A stretch of 64,000 nt of DNA, taken from positions 1 to 64,000 of the IMG/VR virus record IMGVR_UViG_3300029955_000004. The stretch is one strand, 5' to 3'. A program made the position numbers and the translations under genes. Each line of letters starts with the position of its first letter. Position 1 is the stretch's first letter. Source of the DNA: a virus. Under the pieces are notes generated by a model. That model saw nothing but the letters and a program-made list of their open reading frames with translations. It made no database searches and was not told the DNA's origin. This document shows, piece after piece, positions 9,709 to 15,984 of this stretch.

Positions 9709-9725
9709 AAATATATATTATACAT
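9709..9725 (+). promoter_or_regulatory. Early-type promoter motif ahead of a non-coding region
   Basis: AAATATATATTATACAT, followed by TTG, closely resembles the stronger copies at 13994 and 19996, but TATATTAT replaces TATATTAC. No gene starts for more than 350 bases downstream. Confidence 0.5.
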
Positions 9726-9985
9726 TTGCTAGGTAGATGAGTATGTAATAAAAGCTACCAAGGAGAGAGTTTAACCTTTCTGGTTTTTCCAGTTGTGTTA
9801 AACTTCCCTTGTCAAACTTCTTCTTGTTGGTAATAAAAATCCATCTGCCTTGGATCACTGGGGAGTGATCTGCATAGGGCGTTGCCGAAGGAAATGGGAC
9901 GATGATCAAGAGAGAGTCGGGGCTCTTATTATCTCGTATTTTAATTTCTAAACAAAGAAAAAATTATTTTCTTAAAACAATAATT
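9726..9985 (+). ncRNA. Candidate structured non-coding RNA
   Basis: About 260 bases between a promoter motif and a terminator lack a credible gene. A 63-codon frame on the opposite strand has no ribosome site and is probably chance. The stretch is less AT-rich than other spacers. It can fold into a long hairpin at about 9760-9813 (AAGG/CCTT, GTTTAAC/GTTAAAC and CTGG/CCAG nested). It also has a second hairpin near 9855-9873 (GATCACT/AGTGATC) and a third near 9910-9928 (GAG/CTC arms). No tRNA, tmRNA, 6S or RNase P signature was seen. A long leader for the Nudix gene is the main alternative. Confidence 0.45.
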
Positions 9986-9991
9986 TCACGA

Positions 9992-10014
9992 AGAAGGGGG
10001 AATCCCCCTTCTTT
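9992..10014 (+). terminator. Rho-independent terminator
   Basis: A stem of ten to eleven pairs with GGGGG/CCCCC at its core and a tiny AAT loop is followed by TTTTCTTC. It closes the candidate RNA. Confidence 0.75.
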
Positions 10015-10091
10015 TCTTCTCAAAAACAAAAAATAATTTATATTAAAAATAATATGACTAATGCTTTTTGGCTTGATAGGGGCCTTGTTAA

Positions 10092-10529
10092 ATGAATAAC
10101 CGAACTAGAGTCTTTTTAAAGAATAAAAATAATGAAATCTTATTTATTATAAGAAAACCATCGCGAGAAAGACAACAGTTTAAAATCTTATTTCCTGGTG
10201 GTGGTAAGAAGTTTAATGAAGATGAAGCAGATTGTGGAATTAGAGAAATAAAAGAAGAATTAAAATTGAAACTTAAAAAGAATAAATTAAAATATTTATT
10301 TCATATTTATGATGAGAAATATGATTTTACCTTTTATGAATACGAAGATATACTTTTAAATGAAGAAGTCATTAATAATGAACCTGAGAATTTTTCAGAA
10401 GTCGTATGGTTAAAATTAGAGAATGTTAATAAATATATTTCTGATAATAACTTAGAAAGATCTACTAAATTTGATAATGCTTTAATGTTGTATTCTATGC
10501 TAGATGAAAATAAGGAATTAAAAAGATAG
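10092..10529 (+). CDS. Nudix hydrolase
   Basis: The Nudix box is intact: Gly37, Glu43, then Arg51-Glu52-Ile53-x-Glu55-Glu56, matching Gx5Ex7REUxEE. The 145-residue length is that of a single-domain Nudix enzyme. Such enzymes cleave nucleoside diphosphates linked to another group, such as oxidised dNTPs, NAD derivatives or capped RNA. The substrate cannot be predicted here. The ATG follows GGGGCC closely. It starts a short operon with the next gene. Confidence 0.88.
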   Translation: MNNRTRVFLKNKNNEILFIIRKPSRERQQFKILFPGGGKKFNEDEADCGIREIKEELKLKLKKNKLKYLFHIYDEKYDFTFYEYEDILLNEEVINNEPENFSEVVWLKLENVNKYISDNNLERSTKFDNALMLYSMLDENKELKR

Positions 10530-10548
10530 AATAAGAGGAAGTCTACAA

Positions 10549-11421
10549 ATGCCTAAACGGAATATAAGTAATATGAAAGTATTTCAAAAGATGTTATTTA
10601 GTAAATATCTCACCGTTGATGAAAATGATGTTATTCGTAATACACAAACTGGAAATATTGTTGGTAAAAGTAGTTCTAAGGTATATCCATTAGTTCAGAT
10701 TAAATATGAAGGAACTACATATAACATTGGGTGTCATTACATTATCTGGATGCATCATAATAACTTAAAGCTTCCTAATAGTGATTACATCATGTCTTTT
10801 GCAGATAAGAATCCTTCTAATTATAAATATGATAATATTGTTTATATTCCACGTGTCGATTTTATGAAAAAGATTAAAGGACGACAGAATAAAATAAATG
10901 ATAATAGATCTATGACTACAGAACAAGTTATCAGATGCAGAACAAACTATGCTAATGGTACACAATCTTTAAATGAAATAAAAAATGAATTACAAAAAGA
11001 GGGTGTTTGTATTTCAAGACCTTCTGTAATCTCTATGTTACATAATAAAACATATAAAGATATCCCCGCTGTTGAAAAAACTGTCACATTAACTGCTGGT
11101 GATAGAATTAAATCAAAACCAAAAGTTATTAGACCTAAAGTGGTAAAGGTAAAAGTTATTAAAGAAAAGATGCCAAGAATTAAGAAGGTAGTTGAAAAAC
11201 AAAATACAAATACTCTTCGTAGTTTCATATGTTATCATCTTAAACATATTAAACAACAGTCAGATGAATTTATCTGTTCTCTCTTTAATGACCTAACGCC
11301 AGAAACTATTGAAACAAATATCAATAACTATGATTTTAAATTGTATTATAAGAATAGAATACATTGTATTGAAAAGTTTAAAGATAAACCAAAACTTCTT
11401 AAGAAACTTATGCTTATTTAA
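10549..11421 (+). CDS. Degenerate HNH-like DNA-binding protein
   Basis: Residues 63-105 resemble the core of HNH homing endonucleases: GCHYIIWMHHNN, then DKNPSNYKYDNI in place of the usual DGNxxNNRxxNL. The IDHxD catalytic His-containing motif is replaced by IMSFAD, so nuclease activity is doubtful. A helix-turn-helix-like segment follows at about 125-165 (SLNEIKNELQKEGVCISRPS), then a Lys/Arg/Val-rich linker and a C-terminal helical domain. It probably descends from a mobile endonuclease and now binds DNA or RNA. The ribosome site is AGAGGAAG. Confidence 0.55.
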   Translation: MPKRNISNMKVFQKMLFSKYLTVDENDVIRNTQTGNIVGKSSSKVYPLVQIKYEGTTYNIGCHYIIWMHHNNLKLPNSDYIMSFADKNPSNYKYDNIVYIPRVDFMKKIKGRQNKINDNRSMTTEQVIRCRTNYANGTQSLNEIKNELQKEGVCISRPSVISMLHNKTYKDIPAVEKTVTLTAGDRIKSKPKVIRPKVVKVKVIKEKMPRIKKVVEKQNTNTLRSFICYHLKHIKQQSDEFICSLFNDLTPETIETNINNYDFKLYYKNRIHCIEKFKDKPKLLKKLMLI

Positions 11422-11479
11422 ATAATATTAATGAACTAAGGATCATATATTCACATTCTACCTGGGGGGTAGTTCAAAC

Positions 11480-11854
11480 ATGGGTAAGCGTAATCGTACT
11501 CAGTCGGATGATAACAATAGATCCAAGAAGAAAAAGAAAGTCATTGTTGGTTATGACGAAGTTATTACCCTAGCTAAGAAAAACGTAACAGATCCTACTC
11601 ATGGTAAATTTCTTACTGAACTGCTAAATAGAATAAAATTAAATAATAATAAATGTCTTTCATTTAAAGGATCTCACAATGAAACAATAAATGATATCTT
11701 TGATGAAAATAGAAATATTCAGAATATAAATATCGATTTTGCTAATAAAACATTCGCTAATATAATTGATTGTGTTAATACAAATTTCCTTCTTTTGCGA
11801 ATAATTGGTAATACCCTGAATGAAATGGGTCATGATCTTAGTTTCTCTTTTTGA
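11480..11854 (+). CDS. Hypothetical protein, 124 aa, basic N-terminus
   Basis: A strong GGGGGG-type ribosome site precedes the ATG. Residues 1-20 are highly basic (KRNRTQSDDNNRSKKKKKV), which suggests nucleic-acid contact or a flexible tail. The rest is predicted alpha/beta with no motif recognised. The gene lies between accessory genes of probable early function and is followed by a hairpin. Confidence 0.5.
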   Translation: MGKRNRTQSDDNNRSKKKKKVIVGYDEVITLAKKNVTDPTHGKFLTELLNRIKLNNNKCLSFKGSHNETINDIFDENRNIQNINIDFANKTFANIIDCVNTNFLLLRIIGNTLNEMGHDLSFSF

Positions 11855-11864
11855 TACATTCTGA

Positions 11865-11897
11865 CTATCCATAGGGCTCTTGGAGCCCTATGGATAG
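11865..11897 (+). terminator. Hairpin terminator candidate
   Basis: A 14-bp stem (CTATCCATAGGGCT and its complement) with a five-base loop lies just after the stop codon. No T run follows, so it may be a weak terminator or an RNA-processing signal. Confidence 0.6.
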
Positions 11898-11933
11898 CTG
11901 TCTCACAACTCTAAACAAAGGAGATGTTCTCTT

Positions 11934-12302
11934 ATGAATGATGCAGCTAAAAATAATTTCGATATCATTAAAAAAATGGATAAGTTTAAACTTCCTATTC
12001 ATGTAATTTATAATTGTGATATATCTAATACCAAAAAGTTTGTTGGCGTCAGTACAACGGGACTTCTAAGTTCTATGGGTGGCGCTTTACATATTTGCAA
12101 TATTCTCGGAAGAGATAATGTCAATGTCGGATGTTGGTTGACTCCTATAAAATTCAAGTGTAGTATTGAAGAACTTGAGATTGTTAAACAACTGCTTGAA
12201 GAAACTTTACAAATACCAGAACCACTATTCGATAGAGACAAATCATCTCTTGTTGTATTTTCAGTTAAAGACAATATCAACGATGTAAACATTTATATAT
12301 AA
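11934..12302 (+). CDS. Hypothetical protein, 122 aa
   Basis: AAAGGAG precedes the ATG with eight to nine bases of spacing. The protein has a globular alpha/beta pattern, with no membrane segment or signal peptide. Residues 40-60 contain a Gly/Thr/Ser loop (GVSTTGLLSSMGG) that might bind a ligand, but it is not a recognised P-loop. It is followed closely by a small membrane-protein gene. Confidence 0.5.
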   Translation: MNDAAKNNFDIIKKMDKFKLPIHVIYNCDISNTKKFVGVSTTGLLSSMGGALHICNILGRDNVNVGCWLTPIKFKCSIEELEIVKQLLEETLQIPEPLFDRDKSSLVVFSVKDNINDVNIYI

Positions 12303-12326
12303 CTCTAACAAATAAGGGATGCAATC

Positions 12327-12536
12327 ATGGAATCGCTCTTAGTATGTATACTCATTTATACTTGGATCGGATTAACAATTTGTATTGTCCAGAAAAAACA
12401 GTGGAAGGGAGCTTTGCACACTCCTACACTATTTGATTATTTATTATGGTTCCTTGGATGGTATATGATTTTACCCATAGAAATCTATACCAAATATAAA
12501 AATTATGAAATCATACATTACAGTAAAAAAGGCTAG
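12327..12536 (+). CDS. Small membrane protein, 69 aa
   Basis: There is one N-terminal membrane helix (residues 4-20) and a second hydrophobic, Trp-rich segment (about 37-52, FDYLLWFLGWYMILPI). The C-terminus is polar and basic. The ribosome site is AAGGGATG. Small two-helix proteins of this kind in phage early regions often act at the host membrane; no specific function can be assigned. Confidence 0.55.
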   Translation: MESLLVCILIYTWIGLTICIVQKKQWKGALHTPTLFDYLLWFLGWYMILPIEIYTKYKNYEIIHYSKKG

Positions 12537-12548
12537 AAATTAATTGAG

Positions 12549-12590
12549 AGATGGAGGGTCAAATGACCCTCCATCTTATCTCTATTTTTT
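12549..12590 (+). terminator. Rho-independent terminator
   Basis: A twelve-pair stem (AGATGGAGGGTC and its complement) with a four-base loop, then TCTATTTTTTT within 15 bases. Confidence 0.82.
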
Positions 12591-12718
12591 TAATAATATT
12601 AACATACGTACAGTAGTACTTGTATGTTTATCTTATAATATCTCATATTAATAGTATCCAACACCAAAGAGATATATCCTTATTAAAATCACATTAAATA
12701 TATTTTTGCTATTTTATT

Positions 12719-12738
12719 TAAATATATATTATTCATTT
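12719..12738 (+). promoter_or_regulatory. Early-type promoter motif
   Basis: AAATATATATTATTCATTTG matches the window-wide early motif except for the usual TATATTAC core (here TATATTAT). It lies about 26 bases before the ATG of the DUF3841 gene. The spacer from 12591 to 12718 shows nothing else of note beyond AT-rich sequence. Confidence 0.55.
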
Positions 12739-12764
12739 GATTATACTCTTTTGGGGATAACGAT

Positions 12765-13319
12765 ATGAAAGTATGGAGCATCTTACCAGAATCAGTATAT
12801 TTGAAACTTATGGAAAATGATATTCTTATTTGCGATCGTTTAGAATATACAGATATTGAATTTAGACGAGCTTATCACTGGATGCGTAATCAAATGAATA
12901 AAAGATTAGAAACAGCATATCGTGACAGATTTCCTTTATGGGTGTGGATACACCATGGTACGAAATCAGGAAAACCCGATCTACGAGAAAGTCATCTTGG
13001 TATTAAAGGGTCTATTAATTATTGTGTTGAATTCGATATACCGGAAAAAGATATACTACAGTCAGATTTTTCATTATGGCACTGTGTACTTGGTGACTGG
13101 TATCTTGCTTCATCTGAAGAAGAAAGTACTGAGTATGATACACAACTTAAACTATATGGCAATACTCCAGAATTAGAGCATAAGAAGATACAATCATGGG
13201 AATGCATTTTCGATATAGGTATCACGAATGACTGGATTGGTACTGGTACGACTCAAGGATGTGTATGGGAATTTAAGAAATCTGAAATTAAAAACTCTCA
13301 AAGATTTATAGCTAGATAG
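12765..13319 (+). CDS. DUF3841 family protein
   Basis: The protein matches the DUF3841 pattern along its length: an N-terminal MKVWSILPESVY, then FRRAYHWMRNQM (residues 34-45) and WVWIHHG (61-67). It also has the Lys-Pro-Asp-Leu-Arg motif (about 73-77) and SDFSLWHCVLGDWYL (about 99-113). This small family occurs in bacteria and phages and its biochemical activity is not established. The ribosome site is GGGGATA. It is the first gene of a three-gene unit with the AlpA-like regulator and a 111-residue protein. Confidence 0.8.
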   Translation: MKVWSILPESVYLKLMENDILICDRLEYTDIEFRRAYHWMRNQMNKRLETAYRDRFPLWVWIHHGTKSGKPDLRESHLGIKGSINYCVEFDIPEKDILQSDFSLWHCVLGDWYLASSEEESTEYDTQLKLYGNTPELEHKKIQSWECIFDIGITNDWIGTGTTQGCVWEFKKSEIKNSQRFIAR

Positions 13320-13332
13320 GAGGACTGTTAAA

Positions 13333-13563
13333 ATGACATCAGATAGACCAATATATCTTTCTGAATCTGATAATATTACTTTGGATGATGTTACATTATT
13401 TAGTATTATTAATCTTATGGAAATATTTGGAGTGCCTCAAAATACTATTGAACAGTGGATAAGCAAATCTGAGAAATATAAATTTCCTAAAGCTATTATG
13501 GTTGGCGATAGCCCTAGATGGTTTAAAGAAGATATTTCAACTTGGATACGCTGTGGAAAATAA
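13333..13563 (+). CDS. AlpA/excisionase-like winged-helix DNA-binding protein
   Basis: Residues 28-73 have the layout of AlpA/MerR-type helix-turn-helix proteins: NLMEIFGVPQNTIEQWIS, a short wing with FPKAIMVGDSPRW, and FKEDISTWI at the end. Such proteins act as small transcription regulators or excisionases. AGGAGG lies nine bases before the ATG. There is no integrase in the window, so a regulatory role is more likely than excision. Confidence 0.7.
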   Translation: MTSDRPIYLSESDNITLDDVTLFSIINLMEIFGVPQNTIEQWISKSEKYKFPKAIMVGDSPRWFKEDISTWIRCGK

Positions 13564-13599
13564 AGAATTTTTAAACACCTCTCTGAAAGGAAACAAGCT

Positions 13600-13935
13600 A
13601 TGGATGAATCTAGAATAGCTTCGCGCATTGCATTAGAACATATATTCATAATGACAATGACAAGTAAGCACTATAAGTATTGTTCTAATGATCTTTCAAA
13701 TATTATCATTAAACTTATTATTGAATATTTATCAAATTTTGATAAGAATGCCAAAGAAGTTAACATCGATCTTGCCACAATTCTTCACAGACTTGGTGTT
13801 GATAAAGATCGTCCAGATGCTGAAGATGTTACTGATATTCTTATAGCATTGATGGAGTATATTCAGAATAGATGGAATAATATTGTTATCAGTTATGACA
13901 AAACCAACTTGTCTACTATTCGTATATCTTGTTAA
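13600..13935 (+). CDS. Hypothetical protein, 111 aa
   Basis: GAAAGGA precedes the ATG. The sequence is predicted largely helical and soluble, with an acidic centre (residues 45-75). It is the last gene of the DUF3841 unit and ends two bases before a strong terminator. No family recognised. Confidence 0.5.
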   Translation: MDESRIASRIALEHIFIMTMTSKHYKYCSNDLSNIIIKLIIEYLSNFDKNAKEVNIDLATILHRLGVDKDRPDAEDVTDILIALMEYIQNRWNNIVISYDKTNLSTIRISC

Positions 13936-13936
13936 T

Positions 13937-13973
13937 AGAGAGGGAAGGGGAAATCCCCTTCCCTCTCTTTTTA
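13937..13973. terminator. Rho-independent terminator
   Basis: A 15-bp stem (AGAGAGGGAAGGGGA/TCCCCTTCCCTCTCT, short loop) is followed by TTTTT. Confidence 0.85.
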
Positions 13974-13993
13974 AATGTATTTCATATTATTTC

Positions 13994-14013
13994 AAATATA
14001 TATTACTATATTG
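13994..14013 (+). promoter_or_regulatory. Strong TATATTAC early promoter driving the tRNA
   Basis: The string AAATATATATTACTATATTG is identical to the copy at 19996-20015. The core TATATTAC is at 13999-14006, only seven bases before the first base of the tRNA acceptor stem. The transcript would therefore start at or very near the mature 5' end. Confidence 0.75.
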
Positions 14014-14084
14014 AGTTTATAGCTCAGTCGGTAGAGCGCGAGTATTTATATTCGATGTCGTTGGTTCGAGTCCAACTAAACTTT
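14013..14084 (+). tRNA. tRNA-like gene with a 6-nt anticodon loop (possible UUA anticodon)
   Basis: The cloverleaf can be traced base by base. The acceptor stem pairs 14013-14019 with 14077-14083. The D arm is GCTC/GAGC, and the T arm GTTGG-TTCGAGT-CCAAC is canonical. The anticodon stem CGAGT/ATTCG (14039-14043 and 14050-14054) encloses only six bases, ATTTAT, instead of seven. Taking U33 as 14045 gives anticodon UUA, which would read the stop codon UAA; this is tentative. No CCA is encoded. It could be a functional suppressor, a decayed tRNA, or a tRNA mimic. Confidence 0.65.
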
Positions 14085-14088
14085 TTAT

Positions 14089-15540
14089 TTATTTTTTACC
14101 GAAATAGATATTTATCATCTCTTGTTCAGAAGCTTTCATAAGTCTAGCCATAGTACCCATTTTGAATGGGCTTGTAACGATACGTTTATTAACACCACGA
14201 GCAGAGAATAGCATATCTAAATGAACACCAGATTCAGTCTTACATTGTTCTTCCATGATTGATGCAGTTGTTGACTTCAACTGATTACCAACAACCAATT
14301 TAGATCCACATTCATGATTTAGTTTTTCAACAATAGTAAATGATAATAAAACAGTATCAACATCAAATTCAGTTCCAAGATATTTAGTACCGATAGGAAC
14401 TAATCCTGGTTCTGGATAATCTATATTTTTTCTAGTACCTTTAGTAACATCATGTAATTTAACATGTTTACGTTCTATCTTCTTAACAATATTAGCCAAT
14501 GTAGGAGTCATATCTTCTATAGGACAACTATACATAACATCGATATTTCTAATAATTCCATGATATTTAGCTTTTGGTGATTTCTTATTTAATTCTTGTA
14601 AAACATCGTCACTATTATCACCACCTAAGAAATCTAAATCACTATCTTCAATAATACATAATCTATCTGTAATTTCAACAGTATCTCCAATACCCAACAT
14701 TTCATGAACAATTGTTTTATTATTTATTCTAATAGTACGAACATGAGCGGGTTCAATTTGCATAGTCTGAGAGAAATCTTTTGAAATAAGATTAGAATCT
14801 TCCCAGGTTTGATCGTGTTCTAATAAAGCAACTGTAGCAGTAACACCATGTTTCCAACCAACTTGTTTACTATAAGGATCTGCTTCAAAGAATCCACTAT
14901 TATAAGCAATAACATCACCTTCTTTAACCTTATCACCTTTATTAAAATTCAATTTAATATTTTGACTAATGAATGAACCAGAAACACTTGTATACTTTGT
15001 TTCAAAACTAAAAATATCTATATCATTATTTTTACTATAGTTAAAGACATCTAATCTAATATACAGATTTGATTTACTAGATCTATAGTCTTCAGTAGTT
15101 TTATTATTATAGAAATCAGGTAGATTATTCGATAAGCTTTTAATAGGTCCAATAGCACTTACTCTAAAGAGATAATCATCAATACGATAGATATCATTTA
15201 ATTTTAGATCTGTATTTTTATCTTGATAAATAAAAAGAGGTTCTTCCATCTTAATTGTTTCTTTCATATAGTTTTTAAAATTAACCTTTGTGGTATAGTC
15301 TTTAGAAATAATATTTAAATCAAGTACTTTAAAAACAGGTTCATTGTAAGTTACTTTAATGAGTTTTAATTGTTCATCAATATCGGTAACAACACCATCT
15401 CTTTTGGCTATACAAGCAAATGTCTCATTTGTTCTGTGAGCAATAGTATTTTCAAAACCAGTTCTGACTCTATAAATTTCAGCATTTTCACAAGGGAGTT
15501 GATGAACCAACTGAATGTTAATAAAATTTGCGCGTTTGGC
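14089..15540 (-). CDS. RNA polymerase beta-like subunit, exon 2 (C-terminal part)
   Basis: This 483-codon exon continues the beta-like gene after the intron. Its start AKRANFINIQLVHQLP aligns residue for residue with the bacterial beta motif ANRALMGSNMQRQAVP. It then carries ACIAKRDGVVTDID (AKRDGVV in beta) and VALLEHDQTWEDSNLIS (AFMPWNGYNFEDAILIS in beta). Near its end, GSKLVVGNQLKS replaces GDKMAGRHGNKG, keeping lysines at the sites of the two active-centre lysines. DMLFSARGVNKRI then matches the DIVLNPLGVPSRM region. It ends there, so the final C-terminal part of bacterial beta is absent or encoded elsewhere. A TTG at 15552 could be mistaken for a separate start, but it lies inside the intron. 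Confidence 0.85.
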   Translation of the reverse strand, partial: AKRANFINIQLVHQLPCENAEIYRVRTGFENTIAHRTNETFACIAKRDGVVTDIDEQLKLIKVTYNEPVFKVLDLNIISKDYTTKVNFKNYMKETIKMEEPLFIYQDKNTDLKLNDIYRIDDYLFRVSAIGPIKSLSNNLPDFYNNKTTEDYRSSKSNLYIRLDVFNYSKNNDIDIFSFETKYTSVSGSFISQNIKLNFNKGDKVKEGDVIAYNSGFFEADPYSKQVGWKHGVTATVALLEHDQTWEDSNLISKDFSQTMQIEPAHVRTIRINNKTIVHEMLGIGDTVEITDRLCIIEDSDLDFLGGDNSDDVLQELNKKSPKAKYHGIIRNIDVMYSCPIEDMTPTLANIVKKIERKHVKLHDVTKGTRKNIDYPEPGLVPIGTKYLGTEFDVDTVLLSFTIVEKLNHECGSKLVVGNQLKSTTASIMEEQCKTESGVHLDMLFSARGVNKRIVTSPFKMGTMARLMKASEQEMINIYFGKK

Positions 15541-15984
15541 CGATATCTTCAATAGGAGTCGTTACTTCCTACCCGTCTCTTTTGGAAGGAGACAGCTCTA
15601 TGTTTCCATAGATGTCGAGACTATATCTTCATCCTGCTCATACGAGGGAGGATGTCTCTCATTTCCATCTCACTTAAGATGTACAGATTGAAAAGATCTT
15701 AGTCGTTGAACGTTCTCCATGGCACATCATCCGATGTTCTGTAGGAGCTTCGCTGCTAATGAGGATCTTTGATCCTACGGTTGCCCATTTCCTATCCCAG
15801 TATGACTCTGGGGTCATCCGTCTCGTTTTCAGACCATCACGATTGTCGTTACCAACTGCGTTGTGGTGAGACAGCTTTAGGGGTTTCCAGCAATTAGAGA
15901 GAATTCTATCTCAAGATTTCACTTGAGTAGGACAGCTGTTCTGAATGATCTTACACGGATAGTATCCGTTTCATTCAGTTTTCT
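15541..15984 (-). ncRNA. Group I self-splicing intron in the RNAP beta-like gene
   Basis: On the minus strand the 444 bases contain the group I core strings in order: AATTGCTGGAAACCCC (P3/P4 side), GGGCAACC, AGCAGCGAAGCTCC (R-like), GTTCAACGACTAAG (P7 side) and AAGATATAGTC (P7/P3 closing). Boundaries come from protein alignment: removing the segment joins INED to AKRAN and restores the beta motif with exact spacing. The upstream exon then ends in U and the intron ends in G, as expected. The P1 guide pairing was not resolved, so the ends may shift by a few bases. It encodes no homing endonuclease. Confidence 0.85.

Noticed and set aside
9718-9909. Possible 63-residue gene on the minus strand in the ncRNA region
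   Set aside because: There is no ribosome site, the frame runs against a promoter-like element on the other strand, and the RNA-like hairpins explain the region better.
9726-9985. tmRNA, 6S RNA or RNase P RNA
   Set aside because: None of their conserved core strings is present on either strand.
14089-15552. A stand-alone gene starting with TTG at 15552
   Set aside because: The start lies in the intron, has no convincing ribosome site, and splicing restores the beta motif exactly.
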